From positions 2,914,001-2,978,000 of the forward strand of contig CAWAVW010000004.1 of NCBI GenBank assembly GCA_963785585.1: 64,000 nucleotides of DNA, written 5' to 3'. Source of the stretch: Palsa-295 sp963785585 (GTDB taxonomy: Bacteria; Acidobacteriota; Terriglobia; Acidiferrales; UBA7541). How positions within the stretch are numbered: position 1 is the first letter of the stretch; the number at the start of each line of letters is the position of its first letter. Of the stretch, positions 16,258 to 24,320 are shown piece by piece. A program made the position numbers and the translations under genes. The notes under the pieces are model-generated. The model searched no databases. It had not been told where the DNA came from and was given only the letters and a program-made list of their open reading frames with translations.

Positions 16258-17706
16258 TTACGAGGCCATCTGAATATCGTCTTTCTCCGAGTGCCGAAGC
16301 GAAATGTTGTACCTCTTCAATTTCCGGTAAAGCGTCGCGCGGCTGATTCCCAGCATGCGTCCGGCGCGGGCTTTGTCGCCGCCTGCCTGCTCGAAGACAC
16401 GCATGATTGTGATCCGCTCGAGATCTGCCAGAGCCGTGGTCGAAACAGCTGCGTGATCGCCCGTCTCGCCGACCGCTTCCTGCGTTTCGCCGACCACACT
16501 GGGTAGGTCGCCGACATCGATGGTGGAATGGTCGCCGAGCGCTACGGCGCGCGCGATACAGTTTTCCAGTTCGCGAACGTTGCCGGGCCATTCATATTGC
16601 AGGAAGCTTTTCATCGCCGCGGACGTCACCTGAATGTTCTCGCCCGGGGCGTAGCGGTCGAGGAAACAGTGAACGAGTTGGGGGATATCCGAACGCCGTT
16701 CGCGGAGCGCCGGCGAATGTATGGTGACCACATTCAACCGGAAGTAGAGGTCTTTGCGAAAGGTTCCCGCCTTGTAGGCGGTTTCCAGGTCGCGGTTGGT
16801 CGCGGCAATTACGCGCACATCGACCGCAATCTTTGCGTTGCTTCCCACAGGCCGGATTTCCTTTTCCTGCAGGACGCGGAGAAGCTTGGCCTGCATCTCC
16901 AGCGGCAATTCGCCGATCTCGTCGAGGAAGATCGTTCCACCGTTGGCGGCCTGGAACAATCCCGCTTTCGTTTTGAGGGCGCCCGTGAACGATCCTTTTT
17001 CGTGACCGAACATTTCGCTTTCCATCAAAGTGGGAACCAGCGCACCGCAGTCCACCGCAATAAACGGCATGCGGGCGAGCGGTCCGCGATAGTGAATGGC
17101 GCGAGCGATCAACTCTTTCCCGGTGCCGCTTTCGCCGGTGATTAAAACCGGCGTGCGGGTTTCCTTCAGCCGGGAAATCATCCGCATCACGTCTTGAATT
17201 TTCGCGGAAGTGCCCACGATTCCGTCCATCTGCGTTTCCGTGTTGACGCGATCTCGCAGAAACTGGTTTTCGGTCACCAGGCGTATTTTTTCCGCCATGC
17301 GTTGCAACAACTGGCGAAGGCGCTCCACTCGAAACGGCTTCTCAATGTAGTCGTAAGCGCCCAGGCGCATCGCGCCGACCGCGGACTCGATCGAGCCGTG
17401 ACCCGTCATGATCGCCACTTCCGCGCGAGGCAAGACGTCTTTGATCTTTCGAAGTAAGTCGCCCCCCGACAAACTGGGAAGCTTCAGATCGGTCACGACG
17501 ATATCCGGCGGGCGGGTTTCCAGCGACTCGAGCGCGGATTCGGCCGTGTCGGCCTCCGTGCATTCGAATCCCAATCCTTGACCCACCGTTACGCAGAGAC
17601 GGCGGATGCTCTGTTCGTCATCGACGATCAGGAAACGCAACTTCGTGTCGAACCTGGTATCGAACTTCCCCTCAAGCTTCGCATCAAATTTCGATTCGTC
17701 TGTCAT
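16258..17706 (-). CDS. NtrC-family sigma-54-dependent response regulator
   Basis: A 482-residue activator with an N-terminal receiver (phosphoacceptor Asp73 in VVTDLKLP), a AAA+ domain and a C-terminal Fis-type helix-turn-helix (AGRMLGISRATLYRKLKRY). The AAA+ domain has Walker A GESGTGKE, the sigma-54 contact loop as GSFTGA (a known variant of GAFTGA), Walker B IFLDEIGEL and the arginine-finger region. It should bind enhancers and open sigma-54 promoters. The first 22 residues contain a repeated phenylalanine-aspartate pattern (KFDAKL, KFDTRF, FDTKL), an unusual short tail. The ATG at 17706 overlaps the stop of the lone receiver gene, and the kinase precedes that. The likely targets are the two chemosensory clusters on either side. 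Confidence 0.92.
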   Translation of the reverse strand: MTDESKFDAKLEGKFDTRFDTKLRFLIVDDEQSIRRLCVTVGQGLGFECTEADTAESALESLETRPPDIVVTDLKLPSLSGGDLLRKIKDVLPRAEVAIMTGHGSIESAVGAMRLGAYDYIEKPFRVERLRQLLQRMAEKIRLVTENQFLRDRVNTETQMDGIVGTSAKIQDVMRMISRLKETRTPVLITGESGTGKELIARAIHYRGPLARMPFIAVDCGALVPTLMESEMFGHEKGSFTGALKTKAGLFQAANGGTIFLDEIGELPLEMQAKLLRVLQEKEIRPVGSNAKIAVDVRVIAATNRDLETAYKAGTFRKDLYFRLNVVTIHSPALRERRSDIPQLVHCFLDRYAPGENIQVTSAAMKSFLQYEWPGNVRELENCIARAVALGDHSTIDVGDLPSVVGETQEAVGETGDHAAVSTTALADLERITIMRVFEQAGGDKARAGRMLGISRATLYRKLKRYNISLRHSEKDDIQMAS

Positions 17707-18107
17707 GGCTTTCCGATTGTCTTCTCCACCGCAGCCAGCAGCTGCTGGATGCGAAAAGGTTTTTCCACGCAAGGTGTCCCCGCCTGAGCCATCAGCGCGA
17801 CGGTTTCATCGCTCGCGGTGTCGCCGGTAATGAAAACCATCTTCGTCGCGATCTCCGGCCGGTGGCGTGTCAACCAGTCGTGCACATCGGCTCCGGTAAT
17901 GCCGCCAGGCGTCCGAAAATCCGAAATCACGCCGCAAAAATCGCCGGTGGCCAGCAACTGCAACCCATCCGCCGCCGACGTCGAAAGCACGATTTCGTAA
18001 CCGCGCCGTTCCAGGGCGATCCGCAAAAACGCAGCCACCGACGGCTCATCCTCGATGAGCAAGACCCTTGGCTTCGCCAGGGTCGGAATTGCACCCACGG
18101 ATATCAC
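17703..18107 (-). CDS. Single-domain receiver between sensor kinase and sigma-54 activator
   Basis: A 134-residue receiver with acidic pocket LIEDEPS, phosphoacceptor aspartate in VISDFRTP and conserved lysine in CVEKPF. No output domain. The start is a GTG overlapping the kinase stop in a GTGA, and the stop overlaps the activator start, so the three genes are tightly coupled. A lone receiver between a kinase and its NtrC-type regulator could be a phosphate sink, a phosphorelay step or an output to other proteins; the sequence does not decide. Confidence 0.87.
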   Translation of the reverse strand: MISVGAIPTLAKPRVLLIEDEPSVAAFLRIALERRGYEIVLSTSAADGLQLLATGDFCGVISDFRTPGGITGADVHDWLTRHRPEIATKMVFITGDTASDETVALMAQAGTPCVEKPFRIQQLLAAVEKTIGKP

Positions 18108-20089
18108 TTCGCGGACTCTCGCGCGAACACTTCCGGGGTCGTGGTCACCGGCAACCTCACAATGAACGTGCAGCCCACCCCATCCGGATTATTCTTTGCT
18201 GAGATTTCACCGCGGTGGGCCCGCACGATTCCGTAGCAAATGCTCAATCCCAGGCCGGTTCCTTTTCCGACTTCTTTCGTCGTGAAAAACGGATCGAAAA
18301 TCCGGTCGGCATGCGAAACCCCCGGACCGTTGTCTCGAAACGTGATCTCGATGCTGCCGTGGCGATACGCCGTTTGAATTTCGATCTTGGATGCGCGGCG
18401 CGTTTCCTGCACCGCGTCGTATGCGTTGTTCAGGATGTTCAGGAAGACCTGTTGCAATTGGTGCGGGTCGCCGATCAGCACCGGCAAATCCGCGCAGTAG
18501 TTCTCCACAATGTTGACGCCGTGATTCGAAAAGTCGTAAGCGCGCAGCTTCAGAGTGTTCTGCAGGATCGAGTTCACCTGCACGGGTTCGCGCTGCGCGG
18601 GCATCTGGCGCGCGAAGCTCAGCAAATTCTGAATGATTACGCGAGTTCGCTGTGCTTCCTGCAGAATGACGCGGAGCTCTTCCTTGGCGCTGTCCGGCAC
18701 TTCGGTATTCTCGAGCAGTAAATCCGTAAAGCCGACGATGGCGGCGAGCGGGTTGTTCACTTCGTGCGCGACGCCGGATACGAGTTGGCCGAGCGCGGCC
18801 ATCTTTTCGGTGTGCATCAGCTTGGCGTGCAGGTTCGCGGCGTCGGTGATGTCCGTCATCACCACGACAATGCTGTTGATGTCTCCCTGCTCGTCGCGCA
18901 TCGGGCTCAGGCTGATGGAAAATTGGCCGGTGGTGTTGTCTCCACGCAATAGCGGAATTTCCAAATTATCGAGCGTCGTGCCGTGCAACGTTCTTTCGAG
19001 CGCGTCCACGAGCACATGCCGGCGCGCCTGCGGCACCAATTCCACCAAGGGCTGCCCGAGCAGATTCTGCTCGCGGTAACCGGCATCCACGCAGCGACGG
19101 TTGGTGTAGCTCACCAAACCCGCCGTATCGAGCACCAGAATCATGCTCTGGGTGTTATTCAAAATGTTCTTATTGAAGTCGCGCTCGCGGCGGTAACGGC
19201 GCTCGGCGATGCGGCGATCGGTAATGTCTTTTAGAACGTGGACGGTACGCAGATCAGTCTCCTGGGCATTTGAGATTCGCGATGTCGAGACAAGAAACGT
19301 CCGGTCTTCCGCCTCGTGAATGAATTCTTCCTGCAGGATCAGCGGATTCCGGCAAAACGGGCAATATCCTTCATGGGCCGGCGAGGATAGGATTTCCAAT
19401 TGCCAAATGTAACGTCCGATTGCTTCGGCAGGGCGCAGCGTGAGCAGGTCGGCGAGCGCGCGGTTCAGCCGCACCACGCGATTTCCAGCGTCGTGGACAA
19501 TAATAAAGTCCGATATCGCGTCGAAATCCTCCACCCATTGCTTCCGGGATTGTTCGATCCGCGAGAACAATCGAGCGTTCTCAAGCGCCACCGCAGCATG
19601 CCCCGCGAGGGCCTCCATCAATTGGCGTTCGATACCGGTAAGTTCTTTTGGCAAATCCACAAGCGCAAGCACGCCCAGCAATTCGCTTTCGCTTCCGGTC
19701 AGCGCGGCTAAAACGACGGTGGACCACCCCAGCGACTCTGCGAGTGACCGGCCAAGGAGTCTTGCAGCCGAACCTTCCCGAATATCCGCTGCGGGGACGC
19801 TGGCCTGCTCCGCCAACACGCTCGCCAGGCGCTGTTGGGTCATCGGATCCCATCGATGCGCCGGGCCGCTCAGCGCTGCAATCTCCCATTCGGTGCCGTG
19901 CCCCAGCGCAAGGACGGCCGCACGTGCTCCCAGCATCTCTGCCGCTCTCGTCGTCAAACGTCGGGCAAATTCCGTCGGTCCAACGGAGGGATTCAGCTCA
20001 AGGGTGGTGGCGGAAAACTGCGCGAGAAGATTCTCGAGTGTAGCGTCGAGACCTGTTGAGACTTCCCGAGTTCGTTTTAGTGCACGCAT
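18104..20089 (-). CDS. Sensor histidine kinase, GAF-PAS-PAS (NtrB-like)
   Basis: A 661-residue soluble kinase with no transmembrane helix. A GAF-like domain covers about 30-190, then PAS domains at about 200-310 and 325-435, then HisKA with the H-box GVAHEVNNPLAAIVGF and an ATPase domain (N-box LNILNNAYDAV, DNGPGV, GTGLGLSICYGIV). It should sense a cytoplasmic signal and phosphorylate the receiver and the NtrC-type activator downstream. The first PAS contains YCPFCRNP, a CxxC that could bind metal or be redox active. ATG at 20089; the 343-base gap to the divergent chemosensory cluster 2 starts there. Confidence 0.9.
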   Translation of the reverse strand: MRALKRTREVSTGLDATLENLLAQFSATTLELNPSVGPTEFARRLTTRAAEMLGARAAVLALGHGTEWEIAALSGPAHRWDPMTQQRLASVLAEQASVPAADIREGSAARLLGRSLAESLGWSTVVLAALTGSESELLGVLALVDLPKELTGIERQLMEALAGHAAVALENARLFSRIEQSRKQWVEDFDAISDFIIVHDAGNRVVRLNRALADLLTLRPAEAIGRYIWQLEILSSPAHEGYCPFCRNPLILQEEFIHEAEDRTFLVSTSRISNAQETDLRTVHVLKDITDRRIAERRYRRERDFNKNILNNTQSMILVLDTAGLVSYTNRRCVDAGYREQNLLGQPLVELVPQARRHVLVDALERTLHGTTLDNLEIPLLRGDNTTGQFSISLSPMRDEQGDINSIVVVMTDITDAANLHAKLMHTEKMAALGQLVSGVAHEVNNPLAAIVGFTDLLLENTEVPDSAKEELRVILQEAQRTRVIIQNLLSFARQMPAQREPVQVNSILQNTLKLRAYDFSNHGVNIVENYCADLPVLIGDPHQLQQVFLNILNNAYDAVQETRRASKIEIQTAYRHGSIEITFRDNGPGVSHADRIFDPFFTTKEVGKGTGLGLSICYGIVRAHRGEISAKNNPDGVGCTFIVRLPVTTTPEVFARESAK

Positions 20090-20432
20090 GGAGGCTTGGG
20101 GGCTAGCGCGCGCGGTTCGCCTTTACAGCAAAGAAGTTAGGTGCCATCTCAATTTGAGTCAACAAAGCTGAGGGGCGGAGTTGTTCTAATGAACAATCTC
20201 AAAGTCGCAAATTGAGACGGGTTAAACCGCGAATTTCCACCCATGAGACGACGGCGAACGAAAAATCCGCCCGCTCTCGAAAATCCATCGACGCACAACC
20301 CTTTTCTTTGCAGCTACTTATAAGGCAGACCCGCACGTTGTCACAATGATTAAAAAACCTTAAGAGCTTGGCACCGTCATTGCAATTTCCTCCGCGAGGG
20401 ATTCCCTCAGATCTTCAGTAGGGGTGTCAACA
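20090..20432. promoter_or_regulatory. Divergent regulatory region between the sensor kinase and chemosensory cluster 2
   Basis: No gene is seen in this 343-base stretch. It holds three adjacent inverted repeats: CTCAATTTGAG at 20148-20158, TTGTTCTAATGAACAA at 20182-20197 and TCTCAA-N9-TTGAGA at 20198-20218. The sigma-54 promoter at 20368 and the AGGGG Shine-Dalgarno at 20420-20424 follow. The repeats lie about 175-250 bp upstream of the predicted start, a distance normal for NtrC-type enhancers. They are also about 60-130 bp from the kinase start and so could serve autoregulation. Confidence 0.5.
20368..20385 (+). promoter_or_regulatory. Sigma-54 (-24/-12) promoter of chemosensory cluster 2
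   Basis: TTGGCACCGTCATTGCAA matches the -24/-12 consensus almost fully: TTGGCAC, a 5-base spacer and TTGCA, with GG at 20370-20371 and GC at 20382-20383. The predicted transcription start is near 20394, about 39 bases before the ATG of the TonB-domain gene, with the Shine-Dalgarno between them. The divergently coded NtrC-type activator supports use. Best promoter match in the window. Confidence 0.8.
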
Positions 20433-20789
20433 ATGACGAAACTCGGCACCAAAGGCTCGGTACTCGCGCTGGTTCTGTCGCTCACGATCGGCGGACTCGC
20501 CGCCTCGCAGTTCCCTGCGCAGGCCCAGGATGCGGCTTCGGACGCGTCGAAGCGGAAAGTGAAAACCCGAGCGATGCCTGATTATCCGGCGCTGGCGAAA
20601 CAAATGAACGTGACCGGCAAAGTGAAAATCGAAGCAACGATTTCGCCCGACGGCCGCGTAATCGCGACGCATGTGGTCGGCGGCAGTCCGCTTCTGGTGA
20701 CGTCGGCAGTGGATGCTCTAAAAAAATGGCGCTACGAACCGGGACCGAAGGAAACCACGGAAATCGTGGAATTCAATTTCGGCTATTAA
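20433..20789 (+). CDS. Small exported TonB C-terminal domain protein
   Basis: The 118-residue product has a signal peptide (MTKLGTKGSVLALVLSLTIGGLAA, cleavage near AQA) and then a TonB C-terminal domain: MPDYPALAKQMNVTGKVKIEATISPDGRV in shortened form and the final WRYEPGPKETTEIVEFNFGY region. Start is ATG 20433 because AGGGG is eight bases upstream; a GTG at 20424 overlaps that site. It has no long proline spacer or permanent membrane anchor, so it is not a classical TonB. Its place as first gene of a sigma-54-driven chemosensory cluster is unusual. A periplasmic partner role for the MCP that follows is speculative. Confidence 0.8.
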   Translation: MTKLGTKGSVLALVLSLTIGGLAASQFPAQAQDAASDASKRKVKTRAMPDYPALAKQMNVTGKVKIEATISPDGRVIATHVVGGSPLLVTSAVDALKKWRYEPGPKETTEIVEFNFGY

Positions 20790-20856
20790 TTCGGTAGGGC
20801 ACGACCGCGCTACGCAATGCGCGGCTTTGGTTTGACGGGAAGTGGAGGCGGTATTT

Positions 20857-22863
20857 ATGACGATTGGAAAGAAGCTTTACTCGGGTTTCGGCGCCATTCT
20901 GTCGATTATGTTGGCGCTTTTCATCCTGAATATTTTCACCGTGCGGCGTGAGTACAACGCTCGCGACGCGGTCGCTGCCACGTTGACCGACGTGCAGACG
21001 ATTGAAGACGTGCGCTTTCAGATGATGGAGAACCGCCTCTTTTTGGGCAATTATCTTTTGAGCGGCGACCTGCGGGATGAAGACCGCACCAATAAGGGCG
21101 TCACCGCTCTGTTCGCGGAGTTGAAAGAGGCCGAGAACAAAGCGAGCGATTCGAATCTACGCTCGGCGTTGAGCCAGGTGGATGAAACCGAACATAACTG
21201 GTACGAAAATTTCGCCAAACAATTGATCGCCAAGCGCCATCAAGTGGACGCCGGCGATACCACCGTTTCCGATTTACAGATTTTTTACCTCCAGCACGAT
21301 CCAGCATCCTGGGTCACGCGCTCTTCCGACGTATTGGACGGAGCGAATCGGGCGGTGCGCAAATCGCTCGACGATTCCACGAACTCGGCAAAATCCGCGA
21401 CGTCCTTGAGCACCATCCTTTCGACGCTGGGAACTTTATTCGCGGTGTTGGCGGGTTCGTTGATTGCGTTCTACACGGCGAAGACGATCAAGGAACCGCT
21501 GTATCACCTGATCGAGGTGGCTCATCGCATCGGTGAGACCGGCGACCTGGACCAGTCGATCGACATCAGCCGCAAGGACGAGGTTGGTGTTCTGGCCAAA
21601 AACTTCAACCAGATGATCGTTCACCTCAAGGATATGGCCGCGGTTTCAGCGGCGATTGCCGAGGGCCAGCTTTCTGTCACCGTTCAACCGCGTTCCCAGC
21701 AGGACACAATGGCGAAGGCGTTCGCGCAGATGACGCGCGGACTTCGCGACTTGGTGCGGCAGGTGCGCGACAGTGCCGCGCAAGTGGCCAGCGGTTCCGG
21801 CCAGATGGCCAGCGCCTCCGACGAATCGGCAAAAGTGAGCGTTCAGGCGGCGTCGGCCATCGATGAAGTGACGAGCACGATGCACGAAATGAGCATCAAC
21901 GTCCAGAACGTAGTGAAAAACACGCAGGTACAGGCATCGAGCGTGGCGGAAACTTCCGCGTCGATCGATCAGATGGTCACTTCGATCCAACGCGTCGCGG
22001 ACACCGCGAAGTTGCTTGTGGATATTTCGCACCGTTCGCGCGAGGAAGTCCAAACCGGCAAAGTCACCATGGACAAGGCCACCGAAGGGCTAAACCGTAC
22101 AAGCCACTCGATTCAATCGTCCGCCGAAATCATTGACGTGCTCGGCCGGCGCGCCGACGACATCGGCAAGATTATCGAAGTGATCGATGATCTCGCCGAA
22201 CAAACGAATCTGCTCGCGCTCAACGCCGCGATCGAAGCCGCTCGCGCCGGTGAGCATGGGCTCGGGTTTGCCGTGGTCGCGGAAGAAGTGCGGAAACTGG
22301 CCGAAAAATCCACGCAGTCGACCAAGGAAATTTCCGAGCTCATACAAGGCATTCAAAAGGAAGCTCGCGAAGCCGTGGACAACATGGAAAAGAGCACCAC
22401 CATGGTCCAGGAGGGATTGGTGCTGAATCGAGACTTGAGCCAGGCGCTCGACAAGATTTCCGACGTGGTCTCCGAAGTGTACAAGTTTTCTCAGGAAATC
22501 GGCGCCGCTACCATGGAGCAATCGAGCGGTTCGTCGCAGATCGCCAAGGCGACCAACCGCCTCACGGAAATCACCCAGGAAATCAACTCATCGGTCGAGG
22601 AGCAGGCTTCCGGAGCGCAGGCGGTGGTCCGCGCCATGGAAAAAATGCGCGAACTCGTTCAGCAATCCACGTCCAGTTCCACCGAACTGGCAGCCGCGGC
22701 CGAACAAATGTCGAAGCTTTCGCGCGTGCTGCTCGAATCGATGGACCGTTTCGCGCTCGACGAAGGTTACACCGACAATCGACGCGGCTCGGCTCGACGC
22801 CACCCGGTTTCGGGTGCAGACCGCGAGTTGGCGGAAGAATACGCGGAAATCGTGCGGTCGTGA
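20857..22863 (+). CDS. Methyl-accepting chemotaxis protein with periplasmic helical domain (cluster 2)
   Basis: A 668-residue receptor starting at ATG 20857, eight bases after GGAGG. First transmembrane helix at about 9-29, a periplasmic region of about 155 residues that looks like a four-helix-bundle sensor (VQTIEDVRFQMMENRLFLGN), second helix near residue 195-215 (TLFAVLAGSLIAFYTAKTI), HAMP, and a long cytoplasmic coiled coil with tip LAEQTNLLALNAAIEAARAG. The C-terminus has no CheR-docking pentapeptide. Its stop overlaps the cheW start. The ligand is unknown. Confidence 0.92.
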   Translation: MTIGKKLYSGFGAILSIMLALFILNIFTVRREYNARDAVAATLTDVQTIEDVRFQMMENRLFLGNYLLSGDLRDEDRTNKGVTALFAELKEAENKASDSNLRSALSQVDETEHNWYENFAKQLIAKRHQVDAGDTTVSDLQIFYLQHDPASWVTRSSDVLDGANRAVRKSLDDSTNSAKSATSLSTILSTLGTLFAVLAGSLIAFYTAKTIKEPLYHLIEVAHRIGETGDLDQSIDISRKDEVGVLAKNFNQMIVHLKDMAAVSAAIAEGQLSVTVQPRSQQDTMAKAFAQMTRGLRDLVRQVRDSAAQVASGSGQMASASDESAKVSVQAASAIDEVTSTMHEMSINVQNVVKNTQVQASSVAETSASIDQMVTSIQRVADTAKLLVDISHRSREEVQTGKVTMDKATEGLNRTSHSIQSSAEIIDVLGRRADDIGKIIEVIDDLAEQTNLLALNAAIEAARAGEHGLGFAVVAEEVRKLAEKSTQSTKEISELIQGIQKEAREAVDNMEKSTTMVQEGLVLNRDLSQALDKISDVVSEVYKFSQEIGAATMEQSSGSSQIAKATNRLTEITQEINSSVEEQASGAQAVVRAMEKMRELVQQSTSSSTELAAAAEQMSKLSRVLLESMDRFALDEGYTDNRRGSARRHPVSGADRELAEEYAEIVRS

Positions 22864-23375
22864 AAATCGCGTCACAAATCATCGAGAAGGACGTCCAGAT
22901 CGTCGGCTTCCGGATCGGCCGCGAGACGTTTGGACTGCCGATTGCCGCGGTGCGCGAGATCGTGCGCGTGCCGGAGATCACGTCCGTGCCCAACGCGCCG
23001 GACTTCATCGAAGGCGTCATCAACCTTCGCGGCCGGATCATTCCCGTGGTTGATTTGAGAAAACGGTTCGGCGAAGCGGTCGGCGCGCCGAGCAAAAAAA
23101 ATCGAATCGTCGTCGTCGAAGTCGAAAATCGTTCGATCGGACTGATGGTGAACTCCGCTTCGGAAGTCCTGAAGATTCCGCCGTCGGAGATCGAGCCTCC
23201 TCATTCGGTTTTCCAGGAGGGCGATCTGAACTACATCACCGGCGTTGGGAAACTCCATGGCCGTCTGGTGATTCTGCTCGACCTGAGCAAAATCCTGCAG
23301 CGCGGCGAGTTGCGGCGCCTGGACGAAGCGTCGGTAGACATCGAGAAGCCCACGGGCGTACTGGCGAGCAAGTAA
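22860..23375 (+). CDS. cheW: CheW coupling protein (cluster 2)
   Basis: A 171-residue CheW: VGFRIGRETFGLPIAAVREIV begins the fold, and GVINLRGRIIPVVDLRKRFG carries the conserved NLRG turn, followed by VGKLHGRLVILLDLSKIL. The start is a GTG that overlaps the MCP stop in GTGA. It joins receptor and CheA. Closer to textbook CheW than the three copies of cluster 1. Confidence 0.93.
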   Translation: MKIASQIIEKDVQIVGFRIGRETFGLPIAAVREIVRVPEITSVPNAPDFIEGVINLRGRIIPVVDLRKRFGEAVGAPSKKNRIVVVEVENRSIGLMVNSASEVLKIPPSEIEPPHSVFQEGDLNYITGVGKLHGRLVILLDLSKILQRGELRRLDEASVDIEKPTGVLASK

Positions 23376-23414
23376 AACGAAACAGAGGCGGCGGGACCAG
23401 CACACGAGGAAAGA

Positions 23415-24320
23415 ATGTCCACACTCACAGCCCAGGTTCCGCTCACCGAACCTGAATTGAAACTCCTGCAAACCCTCGTTTACCAGGAATGCGGGATGTA
23501 TTTCGACGAGCGGCGGACGCACTTTTTGCGCGATCGTCTGCAGCGCCGGTTGAAAGCCTGCCAGATGGATTCCTTTTACAGCTATTACCGCTTGCTGACC
23601 AGCCGCGAAGGAAAGCAGGAACTGGTCGCATTGCTGGAAAACCTTACGGTCAACGAGACCAGCTTTTTCCGCGTGCGTCCGCAACTGGATCTCTTCCAAA
23701 AAGTGGTTCTCGAGGAAATCCTTCGGCGCAAACAAGAGCGTCGCGACTGGACGCTGCGGATCTGGAGTGCGGGCTGTTCCACAGGCCAGGAGCCCTACAC
23801 GCTGGCCATCATGGTGTGCGACGCACTGGCTTATTACTATCTTCGGAATCCGCTGCCGTTCGATATGCCGTCGCCAAAACCGCTGATTCCACCGCCGTGG
23901 AAAGTTGAAATTCTTGCGTCAGACATTAATTACTCCGCCCTTCTGACGGCACAACAGGGCATTTACACCGAAAATCAGATGGATAACGTGGACTACACCA
24001 CGCGTCTTCGCTATTTCGACAAAGTCGGCGACAAATACGCGATCAAACCGGCGCTAAAAAGCCTGGTGCAGTTCGACTTTCACAATTTGAAGACCGAATA
24101 TCTGCCGCAACGCAACGACGCAATCTTCTGCCGCAACGTGATGATCTACTTCGACGAGCCGGAACAAAAGCGCCTGGTGGACAAATTTCACCGCTGTTTG
24201 AATCCGTCCGGCTATCTGTTCGTCGGACACGCGGAGAGCCTGTTCGGACTGACCAAGAAATATCACATGATCCACCAGAACAACGCGACGGTGTATCAGC
24301 GAATTGAGGGAGCATCGTGA
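23415..24320 (+). CDS. cheR: CheR, chemoreceptor methyltransferase (cluster 2)
   Basis: A 301-residue CheR with N-terminal helical domain (YQECGMYFDERRTHFLRDRL), TVNETSFFR, the SAM motif IWSAGCSTGQEPYTLA and FCRNVMIYF. ATG 23415 has a purine-rich GAGGAAAG upstream. The stop overlaps the GTG of cheA. It methylates the cluster 2 receptor; sequence distance from the cluster 1 CheR suggests the two arrays are adapted separately. Confidence 0.93.
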   Translation: MSTLTAQVPLTEPELKLLQTLVYQECGMYFDERRTHFLRDRLQRRLKACQMDSFYSYYRLLTSREGKQELVALLENLTVNETSFFRVRPQLDLFQKVVLEEILRRKQERRDWTLRIWSAGCSTGQEPYTLAIMVCDALAYYYLRNPLPFDMPSPKPLIPPPWKVEILASDINYSALLTAQQGIYTENQMDNVDYTTRLRYFDKVGDKYAIKPALKSLVQFDFHNLKTEYLPQRNDAIFCRNVMIYFDEPEQKRLVDKFHRCLNPSGYLFVGHAESLFGLTKKYHMIHQNNATVYQRIEGAS

